Shown: positions 18,214 through 26,258 of the stretch, one piece after another
Numbering within the stretch: position 1 is the stretch's first letter
Layout: the number at the start of each line of letters is the position of its first letter
From: Actinomycetota bacterium
GTDB lineage: Bacteria; Actinomycetota; Thermoleophilia; Gaiellales; Gaiellaceae
DNA length: 34,736 nucleotides
Direction: 5' to 3'
Assembly: GCA_005884575.1 (NCBI GenBank)
Contig: VAWW01000011.1
Coordinates: 28,285 to 63,020 of the forward strand
The notes under the pieces: model-generated
Seen by the model: only the letters and a program-made list of their open reading frames with translations
Databases searched by the model: none
Told to the model about the DNA's origin: nothing
Program-made: the position numbers and the translations under genes

Positions 18214-18989
18214 CAGACGAGCCGCTTCTCCGCGAGGAACTCGACGATCTGCTCGGCCGCCTTGCCGTCGTCCTCGATCTTGCGCGAGTCGCCGCGCGAC
18301 GGCGGCAGCGAGAACTCGTATACCTCGGTCTTCGAGCCGGCCTCGCCGACCTGGCCGACGTCGACGCCGAGATCGCCGAGCGTGAGCGTCTCCTGCGGCT
18401 TCTTCTTCGCGCCCATGATCCCCTTCAGCGACGGGTAGCGCGGCTCGTTGATCGCGTCGGACACGGCGACGATCGCCGGCAGCGCCGCCTGGATCACGTC
18501 GTAGCCGAACTCGGTCTGGCGCTTCGCCCGCAGCGACCCATCCGCCACCGACAGCTCGGCCGCCTGCGAGACGAGCGGACGGCGCAAACGGTCGGCGACC
18601 GCCGCCCAGAGCACGGCGCCGTCGGAATCCGAGGCCTGCTGCCCGAAGAGGACGAGGTCAGCTCCCTCGCGCTCGAGCGCCGCGGCGAGGACGCGGCTCG
18701 TCGCGACGAGATCCGAGCCCGCGACGGCGTCGTCGGAGACGAGCAGCGCCCGGTCGGCGCCCATCGCGAGCGCCTTGCGCAGCGCGTCGGCCGCGCCCGC
18801 CGGGCCGACCGAGACGACGACGACCTCGGCGTCGCCGGCGGACTCCTTCAGCCGCAGCGCCTCCTCGACGGCGTTCGCGTCGAAGTGGTTCAGCGCCCCC
18901 TCGCCGGAGCGGTCGAGCCGCTTCGTCCCGGGGTCGAGCTTCAGCGACGTCCCCTCCGGGACCTGCTTCACGCACACCGCGATCTTCAT
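18213..18989 (-). CDS. etfB: Electron transfer flavoprotein subunit beta
   Basis: AMP-binding subunit of ETF, 258 residues. Characteristic segments are MKIAVCVKQVPEGTSLKLDP, DANAVEEALRLKE, LVLFGQQASDSDGAVLWAAVADRL and PRYPSLKGIMGAKKKP. The upstream sequence has no ribosome binding site; instead a TAGAGT -10 box lies 9 bases before the ATG, so the message is probably leaderless or nearly so. It is the first gene of the ETF operon. Confidence 0.96.
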   Translation of the reverse strand: MKIAVCVKQVPEGTSLKLDPGTKRLDRSGEGALNHFDANAVEEALRLKESAGDAEVVVVSVGPAGAADALRKALAMGADRALLVSDDAVAGSDLVATSRVLAAALEREGADLVLFGQQASDSDGAVLWAAVADRLRRPLVSQAAELSVADGSLRAKRQTEFGYDVIQAALPAIVAVSDAINEPRYPSLKGIMGAKKKPQETLTLGDLGVDVGQVGEAGSKTEVYEFSLPPSRGDSRKIEDDGKAAEQIVEFLAEKRLV

Positions 18990-18998
18990 GCGCGCGAG

Positions 18999-19026
18999 AC
19001 TCTACTGACTACATGCGGAGCCGCAA
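18999..19026 (-). promoter_or_regulatory. Candidate etfB promoter inside the end of the transglycosylase gene
   Basis: Minus-strand TTGCGG (19026-19021), a 16-base spacer and TAGAGT (19004-18999). Transcription 7 bases downstream would start near 18992, three bases before the etfB ATG. The -35 box lies in the last codons of the upstream transglycosylase gene, so the ETF operon can be expressed separately from it even though the gap is only 19 bases. Confidence 0.45.
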
Positions 19027-20082
19027 CGCGAGCACGTCGTCGACGAACGGCTTCGTCACCGCGTAGATCCCGTTCGAACGGACGGCCGCCTCACCCTGGT
19101 ACCACGCCGCCAGTGCCAGCCGCTCGTTCCCGCCGAAGGTCTGCAGCAGGTGGTGGAGGTACGCCACTCCGACCCGCACGTTGCCGTCGGCCGAATGCTC
19201 GACCGGGTGGCCGATCAGCACGTCCTCGACGTACTGCCACGTCGTGGGCAACAGCTGCATCACGCCCTCGGCGCCGACGGACGAGACGACTCGCTGTTGG
19301 TAGCCGGACTCCATCCACGCCACGGCGCGGACGAGGTGGGCGTCGACGCCGTAGCTCGCGGACCAGCGGTCGAGCGCGGCGCGGACGGCGAGCGTGTCGG
19401 CGGCCGCGGTCGCGACCGGCGCCGGGGAGGCGACGGCGACCGGCACGCGGAGCTTCGCGCCGATCAGCAGGTATCGCGACGGGTCGAGCTTGTTCGCGCG
19501 CGCGAGCACCCTGAGGCTCGTCCCGTGCGCGTGCGCGATCTTCGTCAGCGTGTCGCCGGGACGGACGACGTAGATGCGGAAGCGCCGCGGCTGCCTCGCC
19601 GGCGCGGTGGGGACGCGCGTCTGCAGCCCGAGCGCGGCGAAGGTCGCGGGCCCGGCGATCGCGTCGGCCGGCAGCCGGAGCTTCCGCTGATAGTTGCGGA
19701 GCGCACGCGCCGTCGGCGCGTCGAAGTAGCCGTTGACCGGCGAGGTGAGGCCCTGGCGGATGAGCAGGAACTGCAACACCGAGACGTCCCAGCCGAACAT
19801 CCCGCGACGCAGCATGCGCGTCCCGTAGAGCGGGCGGCCGAACGGCCCCAGCGCGACGCGGGTGCGTAGGTCGGCGCGGCCGGTGACCGGAATCCCCTGC
19901 TGGCGCTGGAAGGCACGCACCGCGCGCACCGTCCGGGGCCCGACGAGCGCGTCGATCCGGCCCGTGTACAGGCCCTGCGCGCGCAGCGCGACCTGCAGGC
20001 CGGCGGCCTGAGGATTGGCGGCGTGCGCCGGGAGGGCGAGCAGGAGGGACGCCGCCGCGACTGCCGGTATGCGGTAGCGCAT
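19009..20082 (-). CDS. Secreted lytic transglycosylase with peptidoglycan-binding and LysM domains
   Basis: Cell-wall enzyme of 357 residues expected to cleave peptidoglycan glycan strands outside the membrane. Residues 1-21 form a signal peptide ending ALPAHA. Two PG_binding_1 modules follow (LQVALRAQGLYTGRIDALVG; VLQFLLIRQGLTSPVNGYFD), then a LysM module (YVVRPGDTLTKIAHAHGTS, about 168-212) and a C-terminal SLT domain (about 230-345) with catalytic Glu in VAWMESGYQQRV plus GAEGVMQLLPTTW and LALAAWYQGE. The ATG at 20082 fits the signal peptide. It is transcribed divergently from an M23 peptidase 82 bases away, suggesting a joint wall-remodelling role, and lies 19 bases upstream of etfB, though that gene appears to have its own promoter. 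Confidence 0.92.
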   Translation of the reverse strand: MRYRIPAVAAASLLLALPAHAANPQAAGLQVALRAQGLYTGRIDALVGPRTVRAVRAFQRQQGIPVTGRADLRTRVALGPFGRPLYGTRMLRRGMFGWDVSVLQFLLIRQGLTSPVNGYFDAPTARALRNYQRKLRLPADAIAGPATFAALGLQTRVPTAPARQPRRFRIYVVRPGDTLTKIAHAHGTSLRVLARANKLDPSRYLLIGAKLRVPVAVASPAPVATAAADTLAVRAALDRWSASYGVDAHLVRAVAWMESGYQQRVVSSVGAEGVMQLLPTTWQYVEDVLIGHPVEHSADGNVRVGVAYLHHLLQTFGGNERLALAAWYQGEAAVRSNGIYAVTKPFVDDVLALRLRM

Positions 20083-20122
20083 TCCGCCAGATACCCGCTC
20101 CGGCGCTGGAGTCCTTCCGGCG

Positions 20123-20135
20123 ACCCTGGTAGGGT
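20123..20135. promoter_or_regulatory. Inverted repeat with -10-like box between wall-enzyme genes
   Basis: ACCCT-GGT-AGGGT forms a perfect 5-bp inverted repeat in the 82-base divergent gap. TAGGGT (20130-20135) could be the -10 box for the plus-strand M23 gene, with a poor -35 (TGGAGT, 20107-20112) 17 bases upstream. The repeat might be an operator shared by both genes. Support is weak. Confidence 0.25.
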
Positions 20136-20164
20136 GCGGCCCTTCGAGCGCGAACCGGAGCTTG

Positions 20165-21046
20165 ATGAACCGCCACCGGACGACAGCCCGAGGGGTAGCT
20201 CTCCTTGTCCTCGTCGCCGGCCTCGCGGCCGCGCCGGCCGGAGCACGGACCCGCGTCATGGTGCAGCCGATCGTCTTCCCGGTCGTCGGGCCGGTGACCT
20301 ACGCCGACGACTTCGGCCAGCCGCGTCCCGGCGGGCCGCACCAGGGCAACGACCTGATGGCGCCGCGGAAGGCGATCGCAGTCGCGGCCGAGGGCGGGAC
20401 GGTCAAGTTCTGGACGACGTCGCTCGCCGCCGGCTGCATGCTCTACCTGAAGGGCAACAGCGGCACCATGTACGAGTACATCCACCTCAACAACGACCTC
20501 ACTGCCGGGAACGACAACCGCGGCAAGTGCGTCGCCGGAGTCGCGTACGCGCCGGGATTGAAGGACGGCGCGCGCGTGCAAGCCGGACAGCAGGTCGGCT
20601 ACGTCGGCGACTCGGGCGACGCGAACGGCATCGCGACGCATCTCCATTTCGAGGTGCACCAGAACGGCGGCAAGGCGGTCGATCCGTATCCCTTCCTGCA
20701 GGCCGCGACGCCGCTGCTCTTCTACGCGAAGCCGGGCTCGCCGTTCGTGCTCTCGCTGACCGGCACGGTCGTCACGGCGACCGCCGACAAGCTGCAGGTG
20801 CAGGTGACAACGTTGCAGTCGTGGCCGAGCGGGTTGACAGTGACGAAGCTGGTGAAGCCGTTGACGCTCGCCGTTCCGGCGACGGCCACGGTTCAGCAGA
20901 AGCCCGGCGGCCCCGGCGGCATGCGTCTCCTCTCCGCCTATGAGGGGCAGCCGGTCGTCGTCTGGACGCAGCCCGCGCTCGCGAGCCTGAAGGCGGAGCG
21001 CGGCGACGACGGCGCGCTCACCGCCGCGCTCGTCCAGCTCGGCTAG
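20165..21046 (+). CDS. Secreted M23 (LytM-type) metallopeptidase
   Basis: Exported zinc endopeptidase predicted to cut peptidoglycan cross-bridges; 293 residues. An N-terminal signal peptide (NRHRTTAR, then ALLVLVAGLAAAPAGA) is followed by a LytM domain at about residues 40-180. Zinc ligands are visible: HQGND (HxxxD) and HLHFEVHQNGG (HxH), so the enzyme should be active. The C-terminal 110 residues (FVLSLTGTVVTATADKLQVQV onward) form a beta-rich domain I do not recognise. The ATG at 20165 is preferred over TTG 20162 because GGAG lies at proper spacing. The stop overlaps the convergent YihY gene's stop within one CTAG. Confidence 0.9.
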   Translation: MNRHRTTARGVALLVLVAGLAAAPAGARTRVMVQPIVFPVVGPVTYADDFGQPRPGGPHQGNDLMAPRKAIAVAAEGGTVKFWTTSLAAGCMLYLKGNSGTMYEYIHLNNDLTAGNDNRGKCVAGVAYAPGLKDGARVQAGQQVGYVGDSGDANGIATHLHFEVHQNGGKAVDPYPFLQAATPLLFYAKPGSPFVLSLTGTVVTATADKLQVQVTTLQSWPSGLTVTKLVKPLTLAVPATATVQQKPGGPGGMRLLSAYEGQPVVVWTQPALASLKAERGDDGALTAALVQLG

Positions 21047-22005
21047 TCCTTTCGGAACTCCACCTCGACGCGCTCGTCCTGGCGGCGCTCCTCGATCTTG
21101 CCCCGTTGCGTCAGCGCGAGCTCGTCGGCGCGCGTCGTCGGCAGCTCGACGACGACCGAGAAGCTGCGCGGCCACAGCCGGCGGTGCGCGACGACGTTCG
21201 CCTCCGCGGCGAGCAGCGTGATCAGCGCGCCGAGGTAGATCAACGAGAGCAGTCCGATCACGAGCGCGAACGTTCCGTAGACGGCGCTCGCATGCCGGAG
21301 CTCATGACCGACGTACCAGCCGCCGAGGAGCTGCAGCCCGCCGTAGAGCACGGCGGCGGCGATCGCGCCGAGCCGGAGCGCGCTCCAGCCGACCTCGCGC
21401 GTCGTCAGCACGCGAAACGCGACCCAGAAGAGCACCATGTTGGCGAGAATGGAGAGCAGCGCCGACGCGATCTTCCACGCGACGCCGTAGTGCGCGCCGA
21501 AGCTGGCGAGGCTCGCGAGGACGGTCGCGCCGAGGATTCCACCGCCGAGGACGAGCAGGAGCAAGAGCGCGTGCCCGCGGGCGCGGATCGGATCCGGGCG
21601 GCGCTTGAACGGGACGCCCCACAGGTGGTCCATCGCATTCTGCGCGGCGAGGAAGACGCCCATCCCGGCCCACAGCGCGGCGACGATTCCGACAGCCAGG
21701 GCGAGGCCGTTTCCCTCGAGCGAGTGCGTCTTGACAGCCGTGCCGATCACCGGCAGCTGGGCGAGCGCCGAGCCGACGATCCGGTTCTGCAGATCGGGAC
21801 GGCCGTGCAGCGCGAAGCCGAGGATCGTCACGAGGACGAGCAGCAGCGGGAAGAGCGCGAAGAACCCGTAGTACGTGATCGTCGCGGCGAGGTAGCTGCC
21901 CTGGTCGTCGGCGTACTTCTGCCGGACCGCGAGCGGGAACCCGAGCCACGCGTGCCGCTGCTGGTAGCGGTCGAAGGCGCGATACCACCGGCCGAAGCGG
22001 CTCAC
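21043..22005 (-). CDS. YihY/virulence factor BrkB family membrane protein
   Basis: Integral membrane protein of 320 residues with about six transmembrane helices and the family pattern LAATITYYGFFALFPLLLVL, ILANMVLFWVAFRVL and VYGTFALVIGLLSLIYLGALITLLAAEANVV. The family is sometimes mislabelled ribonuclease BN; its function is unknown. The last 50 residues are charged and cytoplasmic. GTG 22005 is chosen because it starts 19 bases after the hydratase stop with GGGAAA upstream, although the frame is open much further. It is the last gene after the mutase/hydratase genes, with no obvious functional link. Confidence 0.88.
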   Translation of the reverse strand: MSRFGRWYRAFDRYQQRHAWLGFPLAVRQKYADDQGSYLAATITYYGFFALFPLLLVLVTILGFALHGRPDLQNRIVGSALAQLPVIGTAVKTHSLEGNGLALAVGIVAALWAGMGVFLAAQNAMDHLWGVPFKRRPDPIRARGHALLLLLVLGGGILGATVLASLASFGAHYGVAWKIASALLSILANMVLFWVAFRVLTTREVGWSALRLGAIAAAVLYGGLQLLGGWYVGHELRHASAVYGTFALVIGLLSLIYLGALITLLAAEANVVAHRRLWPRSFSVVVELPTTRADELALTQRGKIEERRQDERVEVEFRKD

Positions 22006-22024
22006 GCCGCTGGTGTTTCCCGCG

Positions 22025-22795
22025 CTAGCGGCCGGTGAACCGCGGCTCGCGCTTCTCGATGAACGCGTTGATTCCCTCGCGCGCGTCGGCGGTGCTGAAC
22101 AACTCGCCGAAGAGGACGGTCTCGGCCTCGAGGTTGTCGCCGTGATTCGCGCCGAGCGCGAGGTTGATCGCGCGCTTCGCGGTCGCGAGTGCGGTCGGAC
22201 TCTTTGCGGCCAGCGCGCGGGCCGTCGCGAGCGCCTGGTCGAGCACCGGGTCGGCGACGGCGTTGACGAGCCCGATGCGCAGCGCTTCCTCGGCGTCGAC
22301 GCTGCGGCCGGTGAAGATGAGTTCCTTCGCGACGCCGACACCGCTGATCCGCGCCAGCCGCTGGGTGCCGCCCCAGCCGGGGATGATCCCGAGGTCGATC
22401 TCCGGCTGGCCGATCTGCGCGCGCGCGGACGCGTAGCGGATGTCGCACGCGAGCGCGAGCTCGCAGCCGCCGCCGAGTGCGAACCCGTTGATCGCCGCGA
22501 TCGTCGGTTGCGGCATCGCCTCGAGCAGCCGCGTGGTCTCGTGGCCGAGCGCGCCCCACGCCTTGGCGGCGTCGACGTCGAGCCCGCGCATGTACTTGAT
22601 GTCGGCGCCCGCGGCGAACGCGCGGTCGCCGGCGCCGGTGAGGACGACGACGCGGACCGTCTCATCCGCTTCGAGGTCGTTCAGGACGTCGCGCAGCTGC
22701 GTGAGCGTCTCGACGTCGAGTGCGTTCAGCGCATCTTGCCGGTCGATCGTCACGGTCGCGACGCCGTCGCCCGCACGGCGCACGTCGATACTCAC
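22025..22795 (-). CDS. Enoyl-CoA hydratase/isomerase (crotonase family)
   Basis: 256 residues, full length for a crotonase. The oxyanion-hole region AGADIKYM and [15 protein letters not shown] are present, and both catalytic glutamates are in place: GGGCE (about 116) and [20 protein letters not shown] (about 136). That favours a true short-chain enoyl-CoA hydratase over an isomerase or decarboxylase. It starts with GTG 22795, overlapping the stop of the B12-binding subunit gene as GTGA. Placement with methylmalonyl-CoA mutase genes suggests a part in branched-chain or odd-chain acyl-CoA breakdown. Confidence 0.92.
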   Translation of the reverse strand: MSIDVRRAGDGVATVTIDRQDALNALDVETLTQLRDVLNDLEADETVRVVVLTGAGDRAFAAGADIKYMRGLDVDAAKAWGALGHETTRLLEAMPQPTIAAINGFALGGGCELALACDIRYASARAQIGQPEIDLGIIPGWGGTQRLARISGVGVAKELIFTGRSVDAEEALRIGLVNAVADPVLDQALATARALAAKSPTALATAKRAINLALGANHGDNLEAETVLFGELFSTADAREGINAFIEKREPRFTGR

Positions 22796-23190
22796 GCGAC
22801 CGGCACCGCGCCCTTGAGGAAGTCGACGATCTCGGAGGTCGGCGCGCCCGGCGTGAAGATCCCGGCGACGCCTCGCTTCCGCAGCTCGTCCGCGTCGTCC
22901 GCCGGAATCGTCCCGCCGACGACGACGATCACGTCGTCCGCGCCGTTCTCGCGCAGCCCGTCGAGGATCCGCGGCACGAGCGTCATGTGCGCGCCGGAGA
23001 GGATCGAGATGCCGACCGCGTCCGCGTCCTCCTGGATCGCCGTCTCGACGATCTGCTCCGGGGTCTGGTGCAAGCCGGTGTAGATCACCTCCATGCCGGC
23101 GTCGCGGAGCGCGCGGGCGATGATCTTCGCTCCGCGGTCGTGCCCGTCGAGGCCCGGCTTTGCGATCACGACTCGGATCTTGCGTGCCAT
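22792..23190 (-). CDS. mcmA2: Methylmalonyl-CoA mutase, B12-binding subunit
   Basis: Stand-alone cobalamin-binding domain of 132 residues. The base-off/His-on signature DGHDRG (DxHxxG, His about 17) supplies the lower cobalt ligand; SILSGAH and [15 protein letters not shown] complete the pattern. It corresponds to the C-terminal domain of single-chain mutases and must pair with the large subunit encoded 11 bases upstream. The split form is typical of archaeal-type methylmalonyl-CoA mutase and of isobutyryl-CoA mutase. Confidence 0.94.
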   Translation of the reverse strand: MARKIRVVIAKPGLDGHDRGAKIIARALRDAGMEVIYTGLHQTPEQIVETAIQEDADAVGISILSGAHMTLVPRILDGLRENGADDVIVVVGGTIPADDADELRKRGVAGIFTPGAPTSEIVDFLKGAVPVA

Positions 23191-23201
23191 CAGGCGGAAG
23201 C

Positions 23202-24869
23202 CTAGAAGACCGGCGTCTCGCGCCAGACGCCCCAAACCTCGCGGAGGGCGTCGCACATCTCGCCCATCGTGACGTACGCGCCGGCGGCGTCGAGGATCGG
23301 CGGCATCAGGTTCCGGCCCTCGGTGGCGTCGGCCTGCAGCCGGGCGAGGGCCGACTCGACCGCAGCCGAGTCGCGCCGCGCGCGAAGCGCCTGCACGCGG
23401 GCGATTTGCCGCTCCTCGAGGGCCGGATCGATCTTCAATATCTCGAGCTCAGGTTCAGCTTCAATCTGGTAGCGGTTGACGCCGACGACGATCCGTTGCT
23501 TCGCCTCCACCTCGGCCTGGTAGCGGAACGACGCCTCGGCGATCTCGCGCTGGAAGAAGTTCTCCTTGATCGCCTCCACGACCCCGCCGAGCCGCTCGAT
23601 CCGGTCGAAGTAATCGTAGGCCTGCCGCTCGAGCTCGTTCGTCAGGTGCTCGACGTAGTAGGAGCCGCCGAGCGGGTCGATCGTGTTCACGACGCCGGTC
23701 TCGTGGGCGATCACCTGCTGGGTGCGGAGCGCGAGCCGCACGGCGTTCTCGGTCGGCAGCGCGAGCGCCTCGTCGAAGGAGTTCGTGTGCAGGGACTGGG
23801 TCCCGCCGAGCACGGCGGCCAGCGCCTCGAGCGCCGTCCGGATCAGGTTCACCTCGGGCTGCTGCGCCGTGAGGGAGACGCCGGCCGTCTGGGCGTGGAA
23901 GCGCATCAGCCACGAGCGCGGGTTCTTCGCGCCGTAGCGGTCGCGGAGCTCGCGCGCCCAAATCCGCCGGGCCGCCCGGTACTTCGCGATCTCCTCGAAG
24001 AAGTCGAGGTGCGCGTTGAAGAAGAAGGAGAGCCGCGGGGCGAAGTCGTCGACGTCGAGGCCGCGCTCGACGCAGGCGTCGACGTAGGCGAAGCCGTCCG
24101 CGAGCGTGAACGCCAGCTCCTGCGCCGCCGTCGACCCGGCCTCGCGGATGTGGTAGCCCGAGATCGAGACGGGGTGCATCAGCGGCATCTCCTGCGCGCA
24201 CCACTCGATCATGTCGACGACCAGCCGCATCGACGGCTCCGGCGGGAAGATCCACTCCTTCTGGGCGATGTACTCCTTGAGGATGTCCGTCTGGACCGTC
24301 CCCCGGAGCCGGTCGAGCGGGACGCCCTGCTGCTCGCCGACGCACGCGTAGAAGGCCAGCAGCATTGCCGCGGGCGAGTTGATCGTCATCGAGGTCGAGA
24401 CCTCGCCGAGCGGAATCCCTGCAAAGAGCGTCTCCATGTCGTCGAGCGAGTCGACCGCGACGCCCTCCCTCCCAACCTCACCTAGAGATCGAGGGTTGTC
24501 CGAGTCGTAGCCCATCAGCGTCGGCATGTCGAAGGCCGTCGAGAGCCCGGTCTGGCCGTGCTCGAGCAGGTAGCGGAAGCGCGCGTTCGTCTCCGCCGCA
24601 GTGCCGAAGCCGGCGAACTGCCGCATCGTCCAGAGCCTGCCGCGGTACATCGAGGGATAGACGCCCCGCGTGAACGGGTGGACGCCCGGATAGCCGAGGT
24701 CGCGCTCGTAGTCGACCTCGACGTTGTGGGGCGTGTAGAGCGGCTCGTTCTGGACCCCGGAGATCGTCGAGAAGGCCTCTCCCTCCCGCTCCGGCGTCGC
24801 CTCGTAGAGCCCGGCGCGCCATTCGTCCGTAGCGGTCTGCTCGGCGCTCGGGTCCTCGGTCGTGGCCAT
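23202..24869 (-). CDS. mcmA1: Methylmalonyl-CoA mutase, large (substrate-binding) subunit
   Basis: Acyl-CoA-binding TIM-barrel subunit of 555 residues that rearranges (R)-methylmalonyl-CoA and succinyl-CoA with adenosylcobalamin. Visible motifs: [72 protein letters not shown] and [18 protein letters not shown]. The Tyr in PSMY and the Arg in PSMR match the substrate-selecting pair of methylmalonyl-CoA mutase; isobutyryl-CoA mutases usually have Phe and Gln there. That makes it a mutase for methylmalonyl-CoA, an inference from remembered family residues. The ATG at 24869 lacks a ribosome binding site but follows a promoter-like motif closely. Confidence 0.9.
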   Translation of the reverse strand: MATTEDPSAEQTATDEWRAGLYEATPEREGEAFSTISGVQNEPLYTPHNVEVDYERDLGYPGVHPFTRGVYPSMYRGRLWTMRQFAGFGTAAETNARFRYLLEHGQTGLSTAFDMPTLMGYDSDNPRSLGEVGREGVAVDSLDDMETLFAGIPLGEVSTSMTINSPAAMLLAFYACVGEQQGVPLDRLRGTVQTDILKEYIAQKEWIFPPEPSMRLVVDMIEWCAQEMPLMHPVSISGYHIREAGSTAAQELAFTLADGFAYVDACVERGLDVDDFAPRLSFFFNAHLDFFEEIAKYRAARRIWARELRDRYGAKNPRSWLMRFHAQTAGVSLTAQQPEVNLIRTALEALAAVLGGTQSLHTNSFDEALALPTENAVRLALRTQQVIAHETGVVNTIDPLGGSYYVEHLTNELERQAYDYFDRIERLGGVVEAIKENFFQREIAEASFRYQAEVEAKQRIVVGVNRYQIEAEPELEILKIDPALEERQIARVQALRARRDSAAVESALARLQADATEGRNLMPPILDAAGAYVTMGEMCDALREVWGVWRETPVF

Positions 24870-24879
24870 GCCCGAAGTC

Positions 24880-24908
24880 TAGGTACCCGGCCTGTTGCCC
24901 GTCCGCAG
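24880..24908 (-). promoter_or_regulatory. Candidate promoter for the mutase operon
   Basis: Minus-strand CTGCGG (24908-24903), a 17-base spacer and TACCTA (24885-24880). The predicted start, near 24873, lies about 4 bases before the ATG at 24869, so the transcript would be essentially leaderless. This agrees with the missing ribosome binding site. The -10 box departs from TANNNT at its last base. Confidence 0.35.
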
Positions 24909-24953
24909 GGCTGCCGATAACTGGGCCCGTGAAGTCTCTAGCCGTATCCCGCG

Positions 24954-25758
24954 GATCAGCAGACCTATGACGAGGCGGTCTACCGCGCCCTGGGGCTGCT
25001 GAAGTCCGGAGAGTCGGCCCGGTGCTCGTCGCCCGTTCGAAGGACATACTCGGCCTCTACGACCCCGTGACGCGCACGCTCTTCGTGCGGGCCGGCTCCC
25101 AGCGGCGGAACGGGCTCCTACGGCAACTCGTGCACGCGCTGCAAGACCAGTCCTTCTTCCTCGAGCTCGAGAATCAGTTCCCGTACACGACGGGGCTGCG
25201 GTTCGTCGTGAACCTCCACAACCTCGGCGGCAACCAGGCCATCTTCAGCGCGCTGCGGCAGTTCCCGACGACGACGGAGCAGATCCTCCACGTCGACGCG
25301 TTCCTCGCCCGCGAGCCCGGCCAGCGATTGACGCTGGCGCCGTCCGCGGGAGGCCTGGCGCTCCAGCACTCCGACACGTTCGGCGAGCTCGACGTTCGTG
25401 CGCTGCTCGCCGTCTTCCAGGTCCCCCGCCTCGACGAGGTGGGCGACCGGTGGGGTGGCGGGCGAACGGCGATCTACTCGGATTCGTCGGCCGCGAGGCG
25501 GCCGCCGTCGCACTGAACTGGGACACGGATCTCGACGCGGCGCAGTGCGGCCGAGGCCGTGACGACGTACGTGAACGAGGCGTTCGACCCGGACGTGGCC
25601 GGCTTCCCGGCGACGACGCCGTGCGCCGCCGACTCGTGCTGGACCGTCGCCGGCAGGCAGATCGCATTCGCGCGCAAGGCGAGCAGACCGCCCTCGTCGT
25701 CGGCGACTCGATCGGGACCGCGAGCGCCGTCGCGAGCTCGCTCGTCGGCCGCCCCTAG
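24954..25758 (+). pseudogene. Multiply frameshifted gene, possibly metallopeptidase-like
   Basis: A single protein can be followed through five frame segments: DQQTYDEAVYRALGLLKSG (from 24954), then VLVARSKDILGLYDPVTRTL (25022 on) to about 25450, then NGDLLGFVGREAAAVALNWD, then AEAVTTYVNEAFDPDVAGF to about 25675, and last GEQTALVVGDSIGTASAVAS to the TAG at 25756. At least four frameshifts are needed, so the gene is dead unless the sequence is faulty. RQLVHALQDQSFFLE (about 25120) resembles the HExxHALQDQ zinc motif of some actinobacterial metallopeptidases, with the first His and Glu already lost. Neighbouring genes read cleanly over several kilobases, which favours real decay. The original start is not identifiable, as a stop precedes the first segment at 24939. 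The parent function is uncertain. Confidence 0.65.
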
Positions 25759-25930
25759 CGCAGCCGTCCACTTACGCTCTTGCTCAACCAGAGGTTTAGA
25801 CTTCGGGCGACGCCGTCAAGAGGCTCGAGCGCCTCCAGCGAGAACGTCGCCGGCCCCGTCCGCTCGTAACCCGCCGGCCGTCCCCCGGATGGGGGAAATT
25901 GGGGCGCGCTTTCTGCTTTTGAAGTCCTAA
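25759..25930. other. Noncoding gap after the pseudogene
   Basis: No supported gene on either strand. The only visible structure is CCCCC (25882-25886) facing GGGGG (25891-25895) across a 4-base loop, followed by AAATTGGGG. It might be a terminator or part of a promoter region, but no T run follows and I cannot tell which. Confidence 0.4.
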
Positions 25931-25997
25931 GAGTCTCTCCGCCGCCGCGCCGCCGGCCGATGAATGGCGCGGAGACTCGCGCACATCTAGGCGCGAG
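25931..25997 (+). promoter_or_regulatory. Structured leader with two competing stem-loops
   Basis: Hairpin 1: GAGTCTC (25931-25937) pairs with GAGACTC (25972-25978), extended inside by CGCGCC (25946-25951) with GGCGCG (25966-25971). Hairpin 2: CTCGCGC (25976-25982) pairs with GCGCGAG (25991-25997) around an 8-base loop. They share bases 25976-25978, so full pairing of both is impossible. Hairpin 2 covers the first part of the purine-rich GAGAGAGA before the ATG at 26004 and could limit ribosome access. It matches no riboswitch family I recognise. All pairings are read directly from sequence; the regulatory role is inference. Confidence 0.4.
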
Positions 25998-26003
25998 AGA
26001 GAA

Positions 26004-26258
26004 ATGGCGAGCTTCCCGGATTTGCGGCATGGCAATTTGTCCTCGGACTCCACCGAGGGCAGCCGCGTGTTCCGGAAGACCCTCGCCGCTCCTGCGGCGC
26101 TTTTCCACGCCGCGGCCGCCGCCTTCGTCACCGTCTCCGAGCTCGCCACTTTCGGCGGTGCCGCGAAGGCGAGGTCGCTTGGCGCCGACTCCAGCGCTGG
26201 GCGCCTCGTCGGGAAGCCGCTCCGAACCCTCCACTCAAACTCGAAGGTTGGGCCGTGA
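26004..26258 (+). CDS. 84-residue ORF resembling the N-terminus of the following giant protein
   Basis: Short protein with an N-terminal polar stretch, a hydrophobic Ala-rich segment (about 27-50) and a basic tail. From FRKTLAAPAALF through AFVTVSELATFGGAAKA it aligns with FRKALLVGGAAVLL through AFVAAHELAPHHGTAKA of the giant protein, with nearly equal spacing. At DNA level TTCCGGAAG (26070 and 26282), GCCTTCGTC and CCGCGAAGGCGA recur 212 bases apart. It starts at ATG 26004 with GAGAGAGA upstream and its stop overlaps the giant gene's GTG (26255-26258), so it may serve as a coupling leader ORF. The alternative is a remnant of an older copy of the giant gene's 5' end. Confidence 0.5.
   Translation: MASFPDLRHGNLSSDSTEGSRVFRKTLAAPAALFHAAAAAFVTVSELATFGGAAKARSLGADSSAGRLVGKPLRTLHSNSKVGP

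Noticed and set aside
25882-25904. GGATGGGGGAAATTGGGG stretch considered as part of a c-di-GMP riboswitch
   Set aside because: The conserved GEMM core elements are not present nearby, and only a 5-bp hairpin can be drawn.
25755-26234. 159-codon minus-strand ORF across the gap before the giant gene
   Set aside because: Arg/Gly/Glu-rich with no recognisable domain and no ribosome site; it lies opposite the leader and the 84-residue ORF.
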